64,000 nucleotides of DNA from Aliiglaciecola sp. M165 (GTDB taxonomy: Bacteria > Pseudomonadota > Gammaproteobacteria > Enterobacterales > Alteromonadaceae). The stretch is from NCBI RefSeq assembly GCF_007197995.1, contig NZ_VKKH01000007.1:248001-312000 (forward strand). Direction: 5' to 3'. Position numbers and translations under genes: made by a program. Each line of letters starts with the position of its first letter. Position 1 is the stretch's first letter. Shown here piece after piece: positions 56,968 to 64,000 of the stretch. Under the pieces are notes generated by a model. That model was not told where the DNA came from. It ran no database searches and saw only the letters and a list, made by a program, of their open reading frames with translations.

Positions 56968-57426
56968 GTGACGTTGACCATAAAGAACGTCGACTGGGAA
57001 AAAGCAAAACACAAACTTAGCAAGTTAAGAGAAAAGGTATTTGTTTACGAATGGCGCATTCCCAGAGAGTGCGAGTTTGATCAGTACGACGACAGTGCGA
57101 ACCACGTCTTGGTATTGAACGAACATAAACAAGAGATCGCTACTGGCAGAGTCACCCCAACAGGAGAAATTGGCAGAATAGCAGTTGTTCCAGACTATCG
57201 TGGACCAGAAGTTTATCGTGCACTCTTACAGGCACTGGTATCAAAAGCGACCCACATGGGTCTGCAACAAGTACACGTGCTTTGTGAGTTGGAAGGTGTT
57301 GAATATTATCAACAACAAGGATTTAAACCGGTCGGTTCCGTTTTTATGGATGCAGGCATAGCCAGACAAAAAATGGCGTGTGACCCATCCAATTTTTCAT
57401 TGAGTCGAGTTGAACTAACACATTAG
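56968..57426 (+). CDS. GNAT family N-acetyltransferase
   Basis: A 152-residue acetyl-CoA-dependent acyltransferase. Motif A is visible as IGRIAVVPDYRGPEVYRALLQALV (residues about 71-94), with an odd GPEVYR in place of the common GxGxG/A loop. Motif B is HVLCELEGVEYYQQQGFKPVG. The start looks like ElaA/YjcF-type members (VFVYEWRIPRECEFDQYDD). The substrate is unknown. GTG at 56968 is supported by TTAGGAGA. It is the last gene of the cyclase-roxA run and ends at a terminator. Confidence 0.87.
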   Translation: MTLTIKNVDWEKAKHKLSKLREKVFVYEWRIPRECEFDQYDDSANHVLVLNEHKQEIATGRVTPTGEIGRIAVVPDYRGPEVYRALLQALVSKATHMGLQQVHVLCELEGVEYYQQQGFKPVGSVFMDAGIARQKMACDPSNFSLSRVELTH

Positions 57427-57450
57427 ACAGCACCTTATGGTGCTGTTTTT
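57427..57450 (+). terminator. Rho-independent terminator after the GNAT gene
   Basis: Stem ACAGCACC/GGTGCTGT with a TTAT loop, followed by TTTT on the plus strand, immediately after the stop codon. Confidence 0.85.
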
Positions 57451-57464
57451 ATTTTAAAACGATG

Positions 57465-57896
57465 TTAGACCTTACCGCCCTGCACTTCTTGCCATAAGTC
57501 TTTTTGATCGTAAATTCGGTAAAGGCCTTCAGCGCGAGAAACCAGCAGATCGACAAATTCTTGTTGAGTCTTATCTAGTTCACCGCCTTTTTGTAGGTTT
57601 TCAGCTTTGAGTTGCCACAATAAAGAAAAATGACGAATTGCTTCGCGAGCCGTCTTCTCGTTTTCTACCGGCATAAAGTCACAAGGTACGTCACCGCTTA
57701 TCACCCAATAAAATTTGTTGTCTAGTGCTTTGATTTTCCATACCGCAACGTAGGGCGCAAGATAGCGGCTGTCTTGTGTAACCACCGATTCATACATCAC
57801 GCCATTTTCTGCCAAATGCTTATTCGCCCGTTGAAACTGCTCGCGAACCCAAGTGCTAAGCTGTTCCTGATTCATTTGTTGCGGTTGTTGTGTCAT
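57465..57896 (-). CDS. DUF4826 family protein
   Basis: A 143-residue soluble protein matching DUF4826: WVREQFQRANKHLAENGVMYESVVTQDSRYLAPYVAVWKIK near the start and KFYWVISGDVPCDFMP at 61-76. There is no signal peptide and no known function. It starts 29 nt after the ydiJ stop and is probably co-transcribed with it. Confidence 0.85.
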   Translation of the reverse strand: MTQQPQQMNQEQLSTWVREQFQRANKHLAENGVMYESVVTQDSRYLAPYVAVWKIKALDNKFYWVISGDVPCDFMPVENEKTAREAIRHFSLLWQLKAENLQKGGELDKTQQEFVDLLVSRAEGLYRIYDQKDLWQEVQGGKV

Positions 57897-57925
57897 GTTT
57901 AATCCTAAAAAGTAGGGTGTCGTGT

Positions 57926-60900
57926 TTACGACAAATATTTTAATAATGCTTGAACGGGGTGTAAGGGCTTGTTCCCTTCAAATCGTGCGACCTGGCTACG
58001 ACAGGAATACCCAGTTGCCAATATGATGTGGTTTGCTGAATTATTGATGGCTTGTTGCCAACTTAGTTCATAAATTCCTTTCGATTCCTCAAAATGCGAT
58101 GCTTCATGTCCAAAGGTGCCCGCCATGCCGCAACAACCCACAGCGGTTGAACTTAGTTCAAGCCCAAACCAGGAAAATATTGTTTGCCACTGGTTATCAT
58201 TAGTAGGAATCGCGGTTTTTTCAGTACAATGAGACAACAGGGTGTATTTATCCGCCTCTGCATTCACCTCAGCTTGTTTGATTTTACCTAGATCGATTTT
58301 TTGTTGATGAAGCCACTCATTAACCAATAAAACTGAAAAATCTCCCCGTTTATCACCAAGGATCTTGTTATATTCGTCTCGATAACACAGTACCAAAGAA
58401 CCATCGATACCAATCATAGGCAAGTCGAGTTGACTGACTTGATTCAAGAACTGTGCTGTGTTGGCGGCCGTTTTGGCAAAGCGTTTTAAGAATCCTTTTA
58501 CATGTTGCGGCTTCCCATTGGGCTTGAATGGTAATACAACAGGTAAAAAATTCAGTTTGGTCAATAAAGCCACTAAGTCTTCAATCAATTCAGCTTCATA
58601 AAAACTGGTAAAGGGATCTTGAACAATTAACACTGTTCGCAGCTTTTCTTGATCCGACAATCTTTGTAGCCGCGCCATATTAAAATCGCTATGGTTTTGG
58701 TTTTCAAGGCGCTCTTGAAGTGTAGGTGTTGATAATAATGGTGCGTCAACGTAGCCAATGCGATGCTCAACAAGCGACTTTAGCCATGCTTGATTTTGGA
58801 AAAAATTAACAAATTTAGGAGCCTTCGCCATCAGCGGGGCCATCATTTCAATATTCGCTACCAAATGATCTTTAACAGGCCGCAGATAACGTTGATAGTA
58901 CATGGAAAGAAATCGTGAACGGAAACTTGGCACATCGACATTAACCGGACACTGGTTCGCACAGGCTTTACAGGCTAAACAGCCTTCCATCACCTCAAGC
59001 ACTTCGTGAGAGAAGTCAACATTTCGCGATTTATACCTGGTATTTTGCATCCGTTCGAACCAGCTTGCAGAATCCTCACCCTTTTCAAGTTCGATCACGT
59101 CAATGTTTTCTCGACTGAGTAAACGCAACCACTCTCGGACCATCCCAGCACGACCTTTGGGGCTATGTCGACGGTCCCGAGTGATTTTGCTGGAGGGACA
59201 CATTGGTGACGTCGTATCGTAGTTGTAACACAACCCATTACCGTTGCAACTCATTGCCGGTTCAAAAGCGTCACGCACCTTAATTGGGATCTGGCTGTCA
59301 AGATCACCACGCTTTGGGTCCGAAACTTTGACCAATTGCTCCTCGGATTCAAGTGGCGTACAGATCTTGCCTGGATTCATCTTATTAAGCGGATCAAACA
59401 CCTGCTTAATTTTACGCAACTCAGTGAACAATTCTTCACCAAAAAACGCTGGCGCATATTCACTTCGGTAACCCTTGCCGTGTTCGCCCCACATCAACCC
59501 GCCGTACTTAGCAACAAGCGTAACGACTTCATCAGAAATATCCTGCATAAGTGTTTGTTGCGCGGGATCACACATATCAAGGGCTGGACGCACATGCAAA
59601 ACGCCCGCATCAACATGACCAAACATGCCATATTGCAGCCCTTTTTTGTCCAAAAGGGCCCTAAACTCCATAATAAAATCTGCTAAATTTTCCGGCGGAA
59701 CAGCTGTATCTTCGGCAAAGGCAATGGGCTTTTGCCACCCTTTGGCCTTACCTAGCAAACCCACCGCTTTTTTTCGCATTGCATAAATTTTGCTGATCTC
59801 TTGCGTGTCGTAAGTTAGCTGAAACCCAATAACTCCGTGTGCGCCGGTTTGCGCCGCAGTTCCCAACGAATGACTGAGTTGTTCTATTTTTTGCTCAATT
59901 TCTTGCTGATCATTGCTGTTGTACTCAACCATGTTGAGACCGAGCACATCTTTCCCTGGCACATCCTGGATTAGCTCTTTTACGGAATGCCAAATGATAT
60001 CTTGTTTTGCCAGGTTTAATACTTTGCTGTCGACGGTTTCAACGGATGTGGCATTCGCAGCAACCATATGTGGCGCATGGCGCAACGCAGACTCAAATGA
60101 ATCATATTTAATATTTACCAACGCTTTATGTTTAGCTATCGGTGTAATGTTAAGTTTTGCTTCACAAACAAACGCCAAAGAACCTTCTGAGCCGGTAATA
60201 ACACGACTTACATCCAAAATATCAAGGGAATTAGAGACGCAGTTTTCTAAATCATAGCCGGTCAAAAAGCGATTGAGACGCGGGAATTTGGCAAGTATTT
60301 TTTGCCGCTTACCCAAACAGGTTTCAATCAATTGTGCAGTGATCTGGCCGTTACGAGTATTTTGTTCTGCAGCCGTTTTTGCGTCATCTATTTGCATCGG
60401 TTCGCTTTCAAGCAAGCTTCCGTCTGCCAGCACTGAGGTCAACCCCAAAACGTGATCACTTGTTTTGCCGTAAACCAAAGACCCTTGACCCGATGCATCA
60501 GTATTGATCATTCCACCTATGGTAGCTCGGTTACTGGTTGATAAGTCAGGTGAAAAGAAATATCCATGGGGCCGTAACGCATCATTTAACTGGTCTTTCA
60601 CCACCCCGGCCTGCACTCGCACGTAGCCCTCATCGGGATTGACTTCGATGATATTGTTCATATGACGGGAAATATCTATAACAATACCACTGGTCAAAGA
60701 CTGGCCATTGGTGCCTGTCCCCCCACCTCTAGGACTGAATTTTACCTCAGGGAAGTCATTGCTGACCCGTCCAATTGTGCATACATCAGCGGTTGATTTA
60801 GGAAAGACAACCGCTTGTGGCAGTTGCTGATAAATGGAGTTGTCAGTGGCAACGGCTAATCGACTCGAATAGCCATACTCAACGTCTCCTTCAAACCCTT

Positions 60901-60973
60901 CTTCCTGGAGTTTTGATAAAAAAGAGCTGTAGTGTTTTTCGAGGGTCGCTTTTGGGTCTAGACTGGGTAACAT
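57926..60973 (-). CDS. ydiJ: FAD/Fe-S oxidoreductase YdiJ (D-2-hydroxyglutarate dehydrogenase type)
   Basis: A 1015-residue fusion of an FAD-linked oxidase and an iron-sulfur module. The FAD-binding region is at about 48-270 (PRGGGTGTNGQSLTSG), with an FAD oxidase C-terminal domain to about 535. A ferredoxin-like site CLACKACANQCP lies near residue 665, and CCG-type segments follow (LSHCTEKT and VGCCGMAGTFGHE). YdiJ of Escherichia coli oxidises D-2-hydroxyglutarate. ATG 60973 gives the family start MLPSLDP; GTG 60979 is two codons earlier. It is followed by the DUF4826 gene. Confidence 0.92.
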   Translation of the reverse strand: MLPSLDPKATLEKHYSSFLSKLQEEGFEGDVEYGYSSRLAVATDNSIYQQLPQAVVFPKSTADVCTIGRVSNDFPEVKFSPRGGGTGTNGQSLTSGIVIDISRHMNNIIEVNPDEGYVRVQAGVVKDQLNDALRPHGYFFSPDLSTSNRATIGGMINTDASGQGSLVYGKTSDHVLGLTSVLADGSLLESEPMQIDDAKTAAEQNTRNGQITAQLIETCLGKRQKILAKFPRLNRFLTGYDLENCVSNSLDILDVSRVITGSEGSLAFVCEAKLNITPIAKHKALVNIKYDSFESALRHAPHMVAANATSVETVDSKVLNLAKQDIIWHSVKELIQDVPGKDVLGLNMVEYNSNDQQEIEQKIEQLSHSLGTAAQTGAHGVIGFQLTYDTQEISKIYAMRKKAVGLLGKAKGWQKPIAFAEDTAVPPENLADFIMEFRALLDKKGLQYGMFGHVDAGVLHVRPALDMCDPAQQTLMQDISDEVVTLVAKYGGLMWGEHGKGYRSEYAPAFFGEELFTELRKIKQVFDPLNKMNPGKICTPLESEEQLVKVSDPKRGDLDSQIPIKVRDAFEPAMSCNGNGLCYNYDTTSPMCPSSKITRDRRHSPKGRAGMVREWLRLLSRENIDVIELEKGEDSASWFERMQNTRYKSRNVDFSHEVLEVMEGCLACKACANQCPVNVDVPSFRSRFLSMYYQRYLRPVKDHLVANIEMMAPLMAKAPKFVNFFQNQAWLKSLVEHRIGYVDAPLLSTPTLQERLENQNHSDFNMARLQRLSDQEKLRTVLIVQDPFTSFYEAELIEDLVALLTKLNFLPVVLPFKPNGKPQHVKGFLKRFAKTAANTAQFLNQVSQLDLPMIGIDGSLVLCYRDEYNKILGDKRGDFSVLLVNEWLHQQKIDLGKIKQAEVNAEADKYTLLSHCTEKTAIPTNDNQWQTIFSWFGLELSSTAVGCCGMAGTFGHEASHFEESKGIYELSWQQAINNSANHIILATGYSCRSQVARFEGNKPLHPVQALLKYLS

Positions 60974-61118
60974 CGTCACTGCGTTTTAAATCCACGTTTA
61001 ATCTGAGCATAATGCCATTTCGAATCGGCATTATACCCCGTGGCGATGGTGCTTTGCCAAACAGATTCAATATATTTCATACAACAAATCTATATGCAGG
61101 CGAATGCAGATAGGATCA

Positions 61119-61946
61119 TTAATCTTGATCCAAAATGTTAAGCCATGCGGGCTTAATCTGTTGGTAATACGACGTAGAAGTTCGGATCAACCTCTCCCGA
61201 GCATTCACATCAATCATTTCTTCTGGCAACCAAGGATCAATGGAGAGCTGTTCGACTAAAAGTCTACCAATCGCAAAACTGCGTTTTAAAATATCATCGT
61301 CGGGCAAAGACTCGGTACGGTTCATTTCCTCAGAAATGTAGATTTCAGCATCAACATAAAATTGATTCAACTGGGCTAACGGCCATAATTTCTGGAATCT
61401 AACTTGCTGATTGGTGTCCAGTGAGGTCAAAATAGCGCAAACAAAATCATTGCTCTGTGTCGCATTCGATAAATCGTAGCTAACTTCTTGTTGTAGTTCT
61501 GATAGATTATTCGGTCTCAACCATCCTAAATTGGGAACAAATTTTAAACCTAATAATTCCATTCGCCGCACTAGGCGCCTAGAGACAGTAATGCTCAATT
61601 TTGCGTCAGTAAAACTGACAAGAAGCCAATCTTGTTTCCAGGGTTGGCATCTATATTTAATATCAAGCCAGAACCTTGGCACAACATATGGATTTTGATT
61701 TCGCGTTAGTGTGTAGCGTCCATCATCTCTATTTAACTTTCCTTGTTTGGTTTGACGAGATAACGCCATCCTCACCGAAGCTTCTGTAAGCTCTAGATGT
61801 TTAGCAATGTTTAAAAATTGTTTGGCACTGAGACTATTGATATCTGGCTGCTGAAAACCTTTTGTGGCACTTAACAACTCAAGTACTTTTTTGTCAGCGC
61901 TATCTGCGAGCAACCGTTGATGGGCAAGTTGGTAATTTAACTTCAT
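61119..61946 (-). CDS. PaaX family transcriptional regulator
   Basis: A 275-residue regulator with the PaaX winged-helix signature LELTEASVRMALSRQTKQGKL (about 51-71), a central PaaX-like domain (WKQDWLLVSFTDAKL, MELLGLKFVPNLGWLRPNN) and a C-terminal helical region. PaaX represses phenylacetate catabolism through phenylacetyl-CoA. No paa genes are present here, so another acyl-CoA-type ligand is plausible but inferred. It is divergent from a fatty acid desaturase across 84 nt, which makes the desaturase its likely target. Confidence 0.85.
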   Translation of the reverse strand: MKLNYQLAHQRLLADSADKKVLELLSATKGFQQPDINSLSAKQFLNIAKHLELTEASVRMALSRQTKQGKLNRDDGRYTLTRNQNPYVVPRFWLDIKYRCQPWKQDWLLVSFTDAKLSITVSRRLVRRMELLGLKFVPNLGWLRPNNLSELQQEVSYDLSNATQSNDFVCAILTSLDTNQQVRFQKLWPLAQLNQFYVDAEIYISEEMNRTESLPDDDILKRSFAIGRLLVEQLSIDPWLPEEMIDVNARERLIRTSTSYYQQIKPAWLNILDQD

Positions 61947-62030
61947 AACAATTTTATTTCTATACGTTCTGCTTTTGTTATATATTATGAAATATTACAA
62001 CCCCCATTACGAACAATCGAGGGTATGTGT

Positions 62031-62969
62031 ATGCTCAGGGTATCAGAGTATGTCTCCGCAAAGGAGCTTAAATCCCTATGCCAACTATCCGATTGGCAGG
62101 GATGGTATCGTGTTTTTTATAATTATGCATTGATTTACCTAGGATTTTTACTTTTTTTATTTTTACCCAATCCATTCACGTTTCTGATTTCTGCTTGTCT
62201 GATTGCTGGACGCATCTTGGGTTTGGGAATATTAAATCACGACGCAGGTCACAACACGTTATTCAAATCATCATTCCTAAATCGTTTGGTTGGGCGTTGG
62301 CTGCTAGGCGGATTGATAATAGTTGACTACGATGCGTTTAAAAATGGCCATTCAGAACACCACCGGCTCGCTGGCAGCGGTACGGATCCAGACTTAATTT
62401 TGATTCAAAACTATCCGGCCACAAAAGCGAGCATGAAGCGAAAATTCTTTCGAGACCTGTCAGGCATTAATGGCTTAAAAGAGCTTATCTACCAAATAAA
62501 GGTCTCGACCGTCGAAAAACGTATTCCTAACATCGTTTCCCATGCGGCCCTATTGAGCTCGCTGATTGCCCTGGGAGCTGGCTGGACGTACTTAACGTTC
62601 TGGTTCGGCTTCATATTTATTTATCCGGCATTTACGCGCCTGAGAATTATGGGCGAACATGGTGCTGTACTCGACAACAATCACCCTGACCCAAGAATCA
62701 ATACGCGCACAACCTATGCCAATGCAATCGAACGTTTGTTTATTGCACCAAATCATGTGAATTTCCATCTTGAACATCATATTCATCAAAACATTCCGGC
62801 TCACAATTTGAAAAAAGCCCACAAATTGTTTAAGTCGCGCGGAGCATATGATGGTTATGATTGTGTCGCAAATGGCTATTGGGATGTATTAAAACGCTGT
62901 GTGTCAGATAGCAAAGGCCACTCTAACACAGGTGCACATGCGCCATCATCGGTCCCACAACAAAGTTAA
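62031..62969 (+). CDS. Fatty acid desaturase family membrane protein
   Basis: A 312-residue integral membrane di-iron oxygenase or desaturase. The three histidine boxes are intact: HDAGH (H70-H74), HSEHH (H107-H111) and HLEHH (H246-H250), with RIMGEHGAV before the third. Membrane segments lie around 32-66, 88-97 and 172-203. Regiospecificity and substrate (membrane lipid or other) cannot be told. ATG 62031 has GAGGG 7 nt upstream; ATG 62025 is too close to it. It is divergent from the PaaX-like regulator. Confidence 0.88.
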   Translation: MLRVSEYVSAKELKSLCQLSDWQGWYRVFYNYALIYLGFLLFLFLPNPFTFLISACLIAGRILGLGILNHDAGHNTLFKSSFLNRLVGRWLLGGLIIVDYDAFKNGHSEHHRLAGSGTDPDLILIQNYPATKASMKRKFFRDLSGINGLKELIYQIKVSTVEKRIPNIVSHAALLSSLIALGAGWTYLTFWFGFIFIYPAFTRLRIMGEHGAVLDNNHPDPRINTRTTYANAIERLFIAPNHVNFHLEHHIHQNIPAHNLKKAHKLFKSRGAYDGYDCVANGYWDVLKRCVSDSKGHSNTGAHAPSSVPQQS

Positions 62970-63116
62970 CGCTGTCGTACTCTACGCTTGTTTAGTTCAA
63001 GAATATTGAGCTACATAAATAAATTCTATTGTAAACGGATTCAGTACACAGAATGTTACAAGGTGAAACATCATTTCATTGAGATTTTTCATATACTTAA
63101 AAAAAATTCAACTTTG

Positions 63117-63281
63117 ATGGATAATAGTATGCGTTGGCTAATTATTGGCGTTTTATTATCTTGTGCTGTGGCCTGCTACCTAATTGGGAGCGCAAAAGGT
63201 ATGGGGTTATTCATAGTAACGGGCGTCTTATTTGAATTAGCCTTCTGGCTAAAGATCATTCGATTTAATCGTAAAACCTAG
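63117..63281 (+). CDS. Small two-segment membrane protein
   Basis: A 54-residue protein with two hydrophobic segments (about 6-21, WLIIGVLLSCAVACYLIG, and 26-45, LFIVTGVLFELAFWL) and a basic C-terminus. The frame extends upstream to 62988, but that part is charged and lacks a ribosome-binding site; ATG 63117 or ATG 63129 is the likely start. I recognise no family. It is 14 nt ahead of the next small membrane protein and likely co-transcribed. Confidence 0.55.
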   Translation: MDNSMRWLIIGVLLSCAVACYLIGSAKGMGLFIVTGVLFELAFWLKIIRFNRKT

Positions 63282-63295
63282 GATAAGAGAGAAAC

Positions 63296-63514
63296 ATGAA
63301 TAAAGTAATTAGGGTGACCCTCGGTGTTCTGGGTGTATTGGTTGGGACGGTTTTTGCTATCTTACCCGGCTCAATTTTATTCTTACTTGGCGGCTTAGTG
63401 TTATTGAGTGTTGATTTTCCAGTTGCTCGCAAGTGGCTTAAAAAATGTCAAGATGGCATGTCTATGGGCGCTAAAAAACTCGATAGAATGATCCTCAATC
63501 GAAAACTTCGATAA
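63296..63514 (+). CDS. Small membrane protein, PGPGW-like
   Basis: A 72-residue protein with one long hydrophobic hairpin (residues 5-42). It carries ILPGSILFLLGGLVLLSVDFPVARKWLKK, which resembles the PGPGW transmembrane family (Pro-Gly turn, GL.LL, FP.AR). The C-terminus is basic and cytoplasmic. AAGAGAGAAAC precedes the ATG. Function is unknown. It ends just before a bidirectional terminator. Confidence 0.72.
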   Translation: MNKVIRVTLGVLGVLVGTVFAILPGSILFLLGGLVLLSVDFPVARKWLKKCQDGMSMGAKKLDRMILNRKLR

Positions 63515-63538
63515 CAGTATCGATCAAACCTAAGACAC

Positions 63539-63567
63539 AAAAAAGGCAGGTATTTACCTGCCTTTTT
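63539..63567. terminator. Bidirectional terminator between small membrane genes and ppsA
   Basis: Stem AAAAGGCAGGT/ACCTGCCTTTT with a short loop and T-runs on both strands. It ends the plus-strand pair and the minus-strand ppsA. Confidence 0.88.
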
Positions 63568-63589
63568 AATGAAACGAACAAATCCAGTA

Positions 63590-64000
63590 TTAACCGTGTT
63601 TTTCACCCAAGTATAACCAGGTTTCAACAACTGTATCAGGGTTCAAAGACACGCTGTCGATCCCTTGCTCAACCAACCATGCGGCCAAATCTTCGTGATC
63701 TGAAGGCCCTTGACCACAAATACCAACATATTTGCCACGCTTTTTAGCCGCTTGAATCGCCATACTTAGCAGTGCTTTAACGGCATCATCACGTTCATCA
63801 AATAAGTGCGCGATAAGACCTGAGTCACGATCTAGCCCTAGGGTCAGTTGGGTAAGATCATTCGAGCCAATGGAGAAGCCATCGAAGATATCAAGAAATT
63901 GATCTGCTAGCAGCGCATTGGATGGCAATTCGCACATCATAATCACTTTCAAGCCATTTTCGCCGCGCACCAAACCTTGTTCAGCAAGTAATTCAATGAC
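63590..64000 (-). CDS. ppsA: Phosphoenolpyruvate synthase (partial, 5' part beyond right edge)
   Basis: C-terminal 136 residues of PEP synthase, which converts pyruvate, ATP and water to phosphoenolpyruvate, AMP and phosphate during gluconeogenesis. The frame is open to the right edge. The PEP-utilising C-terminal domain is recognisable from IMMCELPSNALLADQF, the substrate loop SIGSNDLTQLTLGLDRDSG, and the catalytic cysteine in GICGQGPSDHEDLAAWL. The C-terminal end at LGEKHG is complete and a terminator follows. Confidence 0.94.
   Translation of the reverse strand, partial: VIELLAEQGLVRGENGLKVIMMCELPSNALLADQFLDIFDGFSIGSNDLTQLTLGLDRDSGLIAHLFDERDDAVKALLSMAIQAAKKRGKYVGICGQGPSDHEDLAAWLVEQGIDSVSLNPDTVVETWLYLGEKHG

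Overview
The window looks like a chromosomal stretch of a marine gammaproteobacterium of the Alteromonadales (Alteromonas/Glaciecola-like). The evidence is the mix of conserved gammaproteobacterial blocks (comEC-msbA-lpxK-ycaR-kdsB; smc-zipA-ligA with cysZ alongside; ydiJ; roxA; ppsA), the moderate-to-low GC, and Alteromonadales-type accessory genes such as a lone HMG-CoA reductase and tandem RND permeases. I saw no rRNA or tRNA gene, insertion sequence, prophage or CRISPR array. Coding density is high and no gene-free stretch exceeds 300 bases; the longest, about 295 bases, is 13507-13801. Genus-level placement is inference, since no search could be run.

Layout. 1-3254 (minus): a 5-oxoproline hydrolysis operon pxpA-pxpB-pxpC, translationally coupled to a D-amino-acid aminotransferase cut by the left edge. 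3379-4632 (plus): an S1-domain CvfB-like protein and an OsmC-like protein. 4670-7426: a YiaA-like membrane protein, then two exported proteins (DUF2145 and a small His-rich protein) divergent from an XRE-type regulator with a perfect palindrome between them. 7541-9325: a divergent SDR/LysR pair, the LysR gene probably leaderless. 9486-13506 (minus): a VWA lipoprotein, ECF sigma factor, membrane anti-sigma candidate and DUF1287 protein. 13802-21316 (plus): an RND efflux adaptor and two permeases. 21377-23715: a TerB-like protein, a SPOUT RNA methyltransferase and HMG-CoA reductase. 23823-30762: a molybdopterin oxidoreductase divergent from a MacAB-like exporter with two separate permeases.

30813-40146 (minus) is a nine-gene co-directional run: comEC, msbA, lpxK, ycaR, kdsB, an SDR and modABC. 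The lipid A/Kdo genes therefore lead directly into molybdate uptake. 40185-48600 holds DUF2062, DUF1801 and cupin genes and the ligA-zipA-smc block; cysZ is divergent from smc. 49565-53782 (minus) carries a PAS-GGDEF-EAL protein, an exported Sel1-repeat protein with a zinc-metallopeptidase motif, and an NlpI-like TPR lipoprotein. 54036-57426 (plus) carries cytidine deaminase, a membrane class III nucleotide cyclase, the ribosomal oxygenase RoxA and a GNAT enzyme. 57465-60973 (minus) carries DUF4826 and YdiJ. 61119-62969 is a divergent PaaX-like regulator/desaturase pair. The window ends with two small membrane proteins and the 3' part of ppsA.

Most of the window is well-known housekeeping content. 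The least explained parts are the exported His-rich/DUF2145/XRE locus, the sigma-VWA-DUF1287 locus, the Sel1-metallopeptidase/NlpI pair and the PaaX-like/desaturase divergon. Several genes (pxpA, the sigma factor, modA, comEC, cdd) appear to start with TTG.
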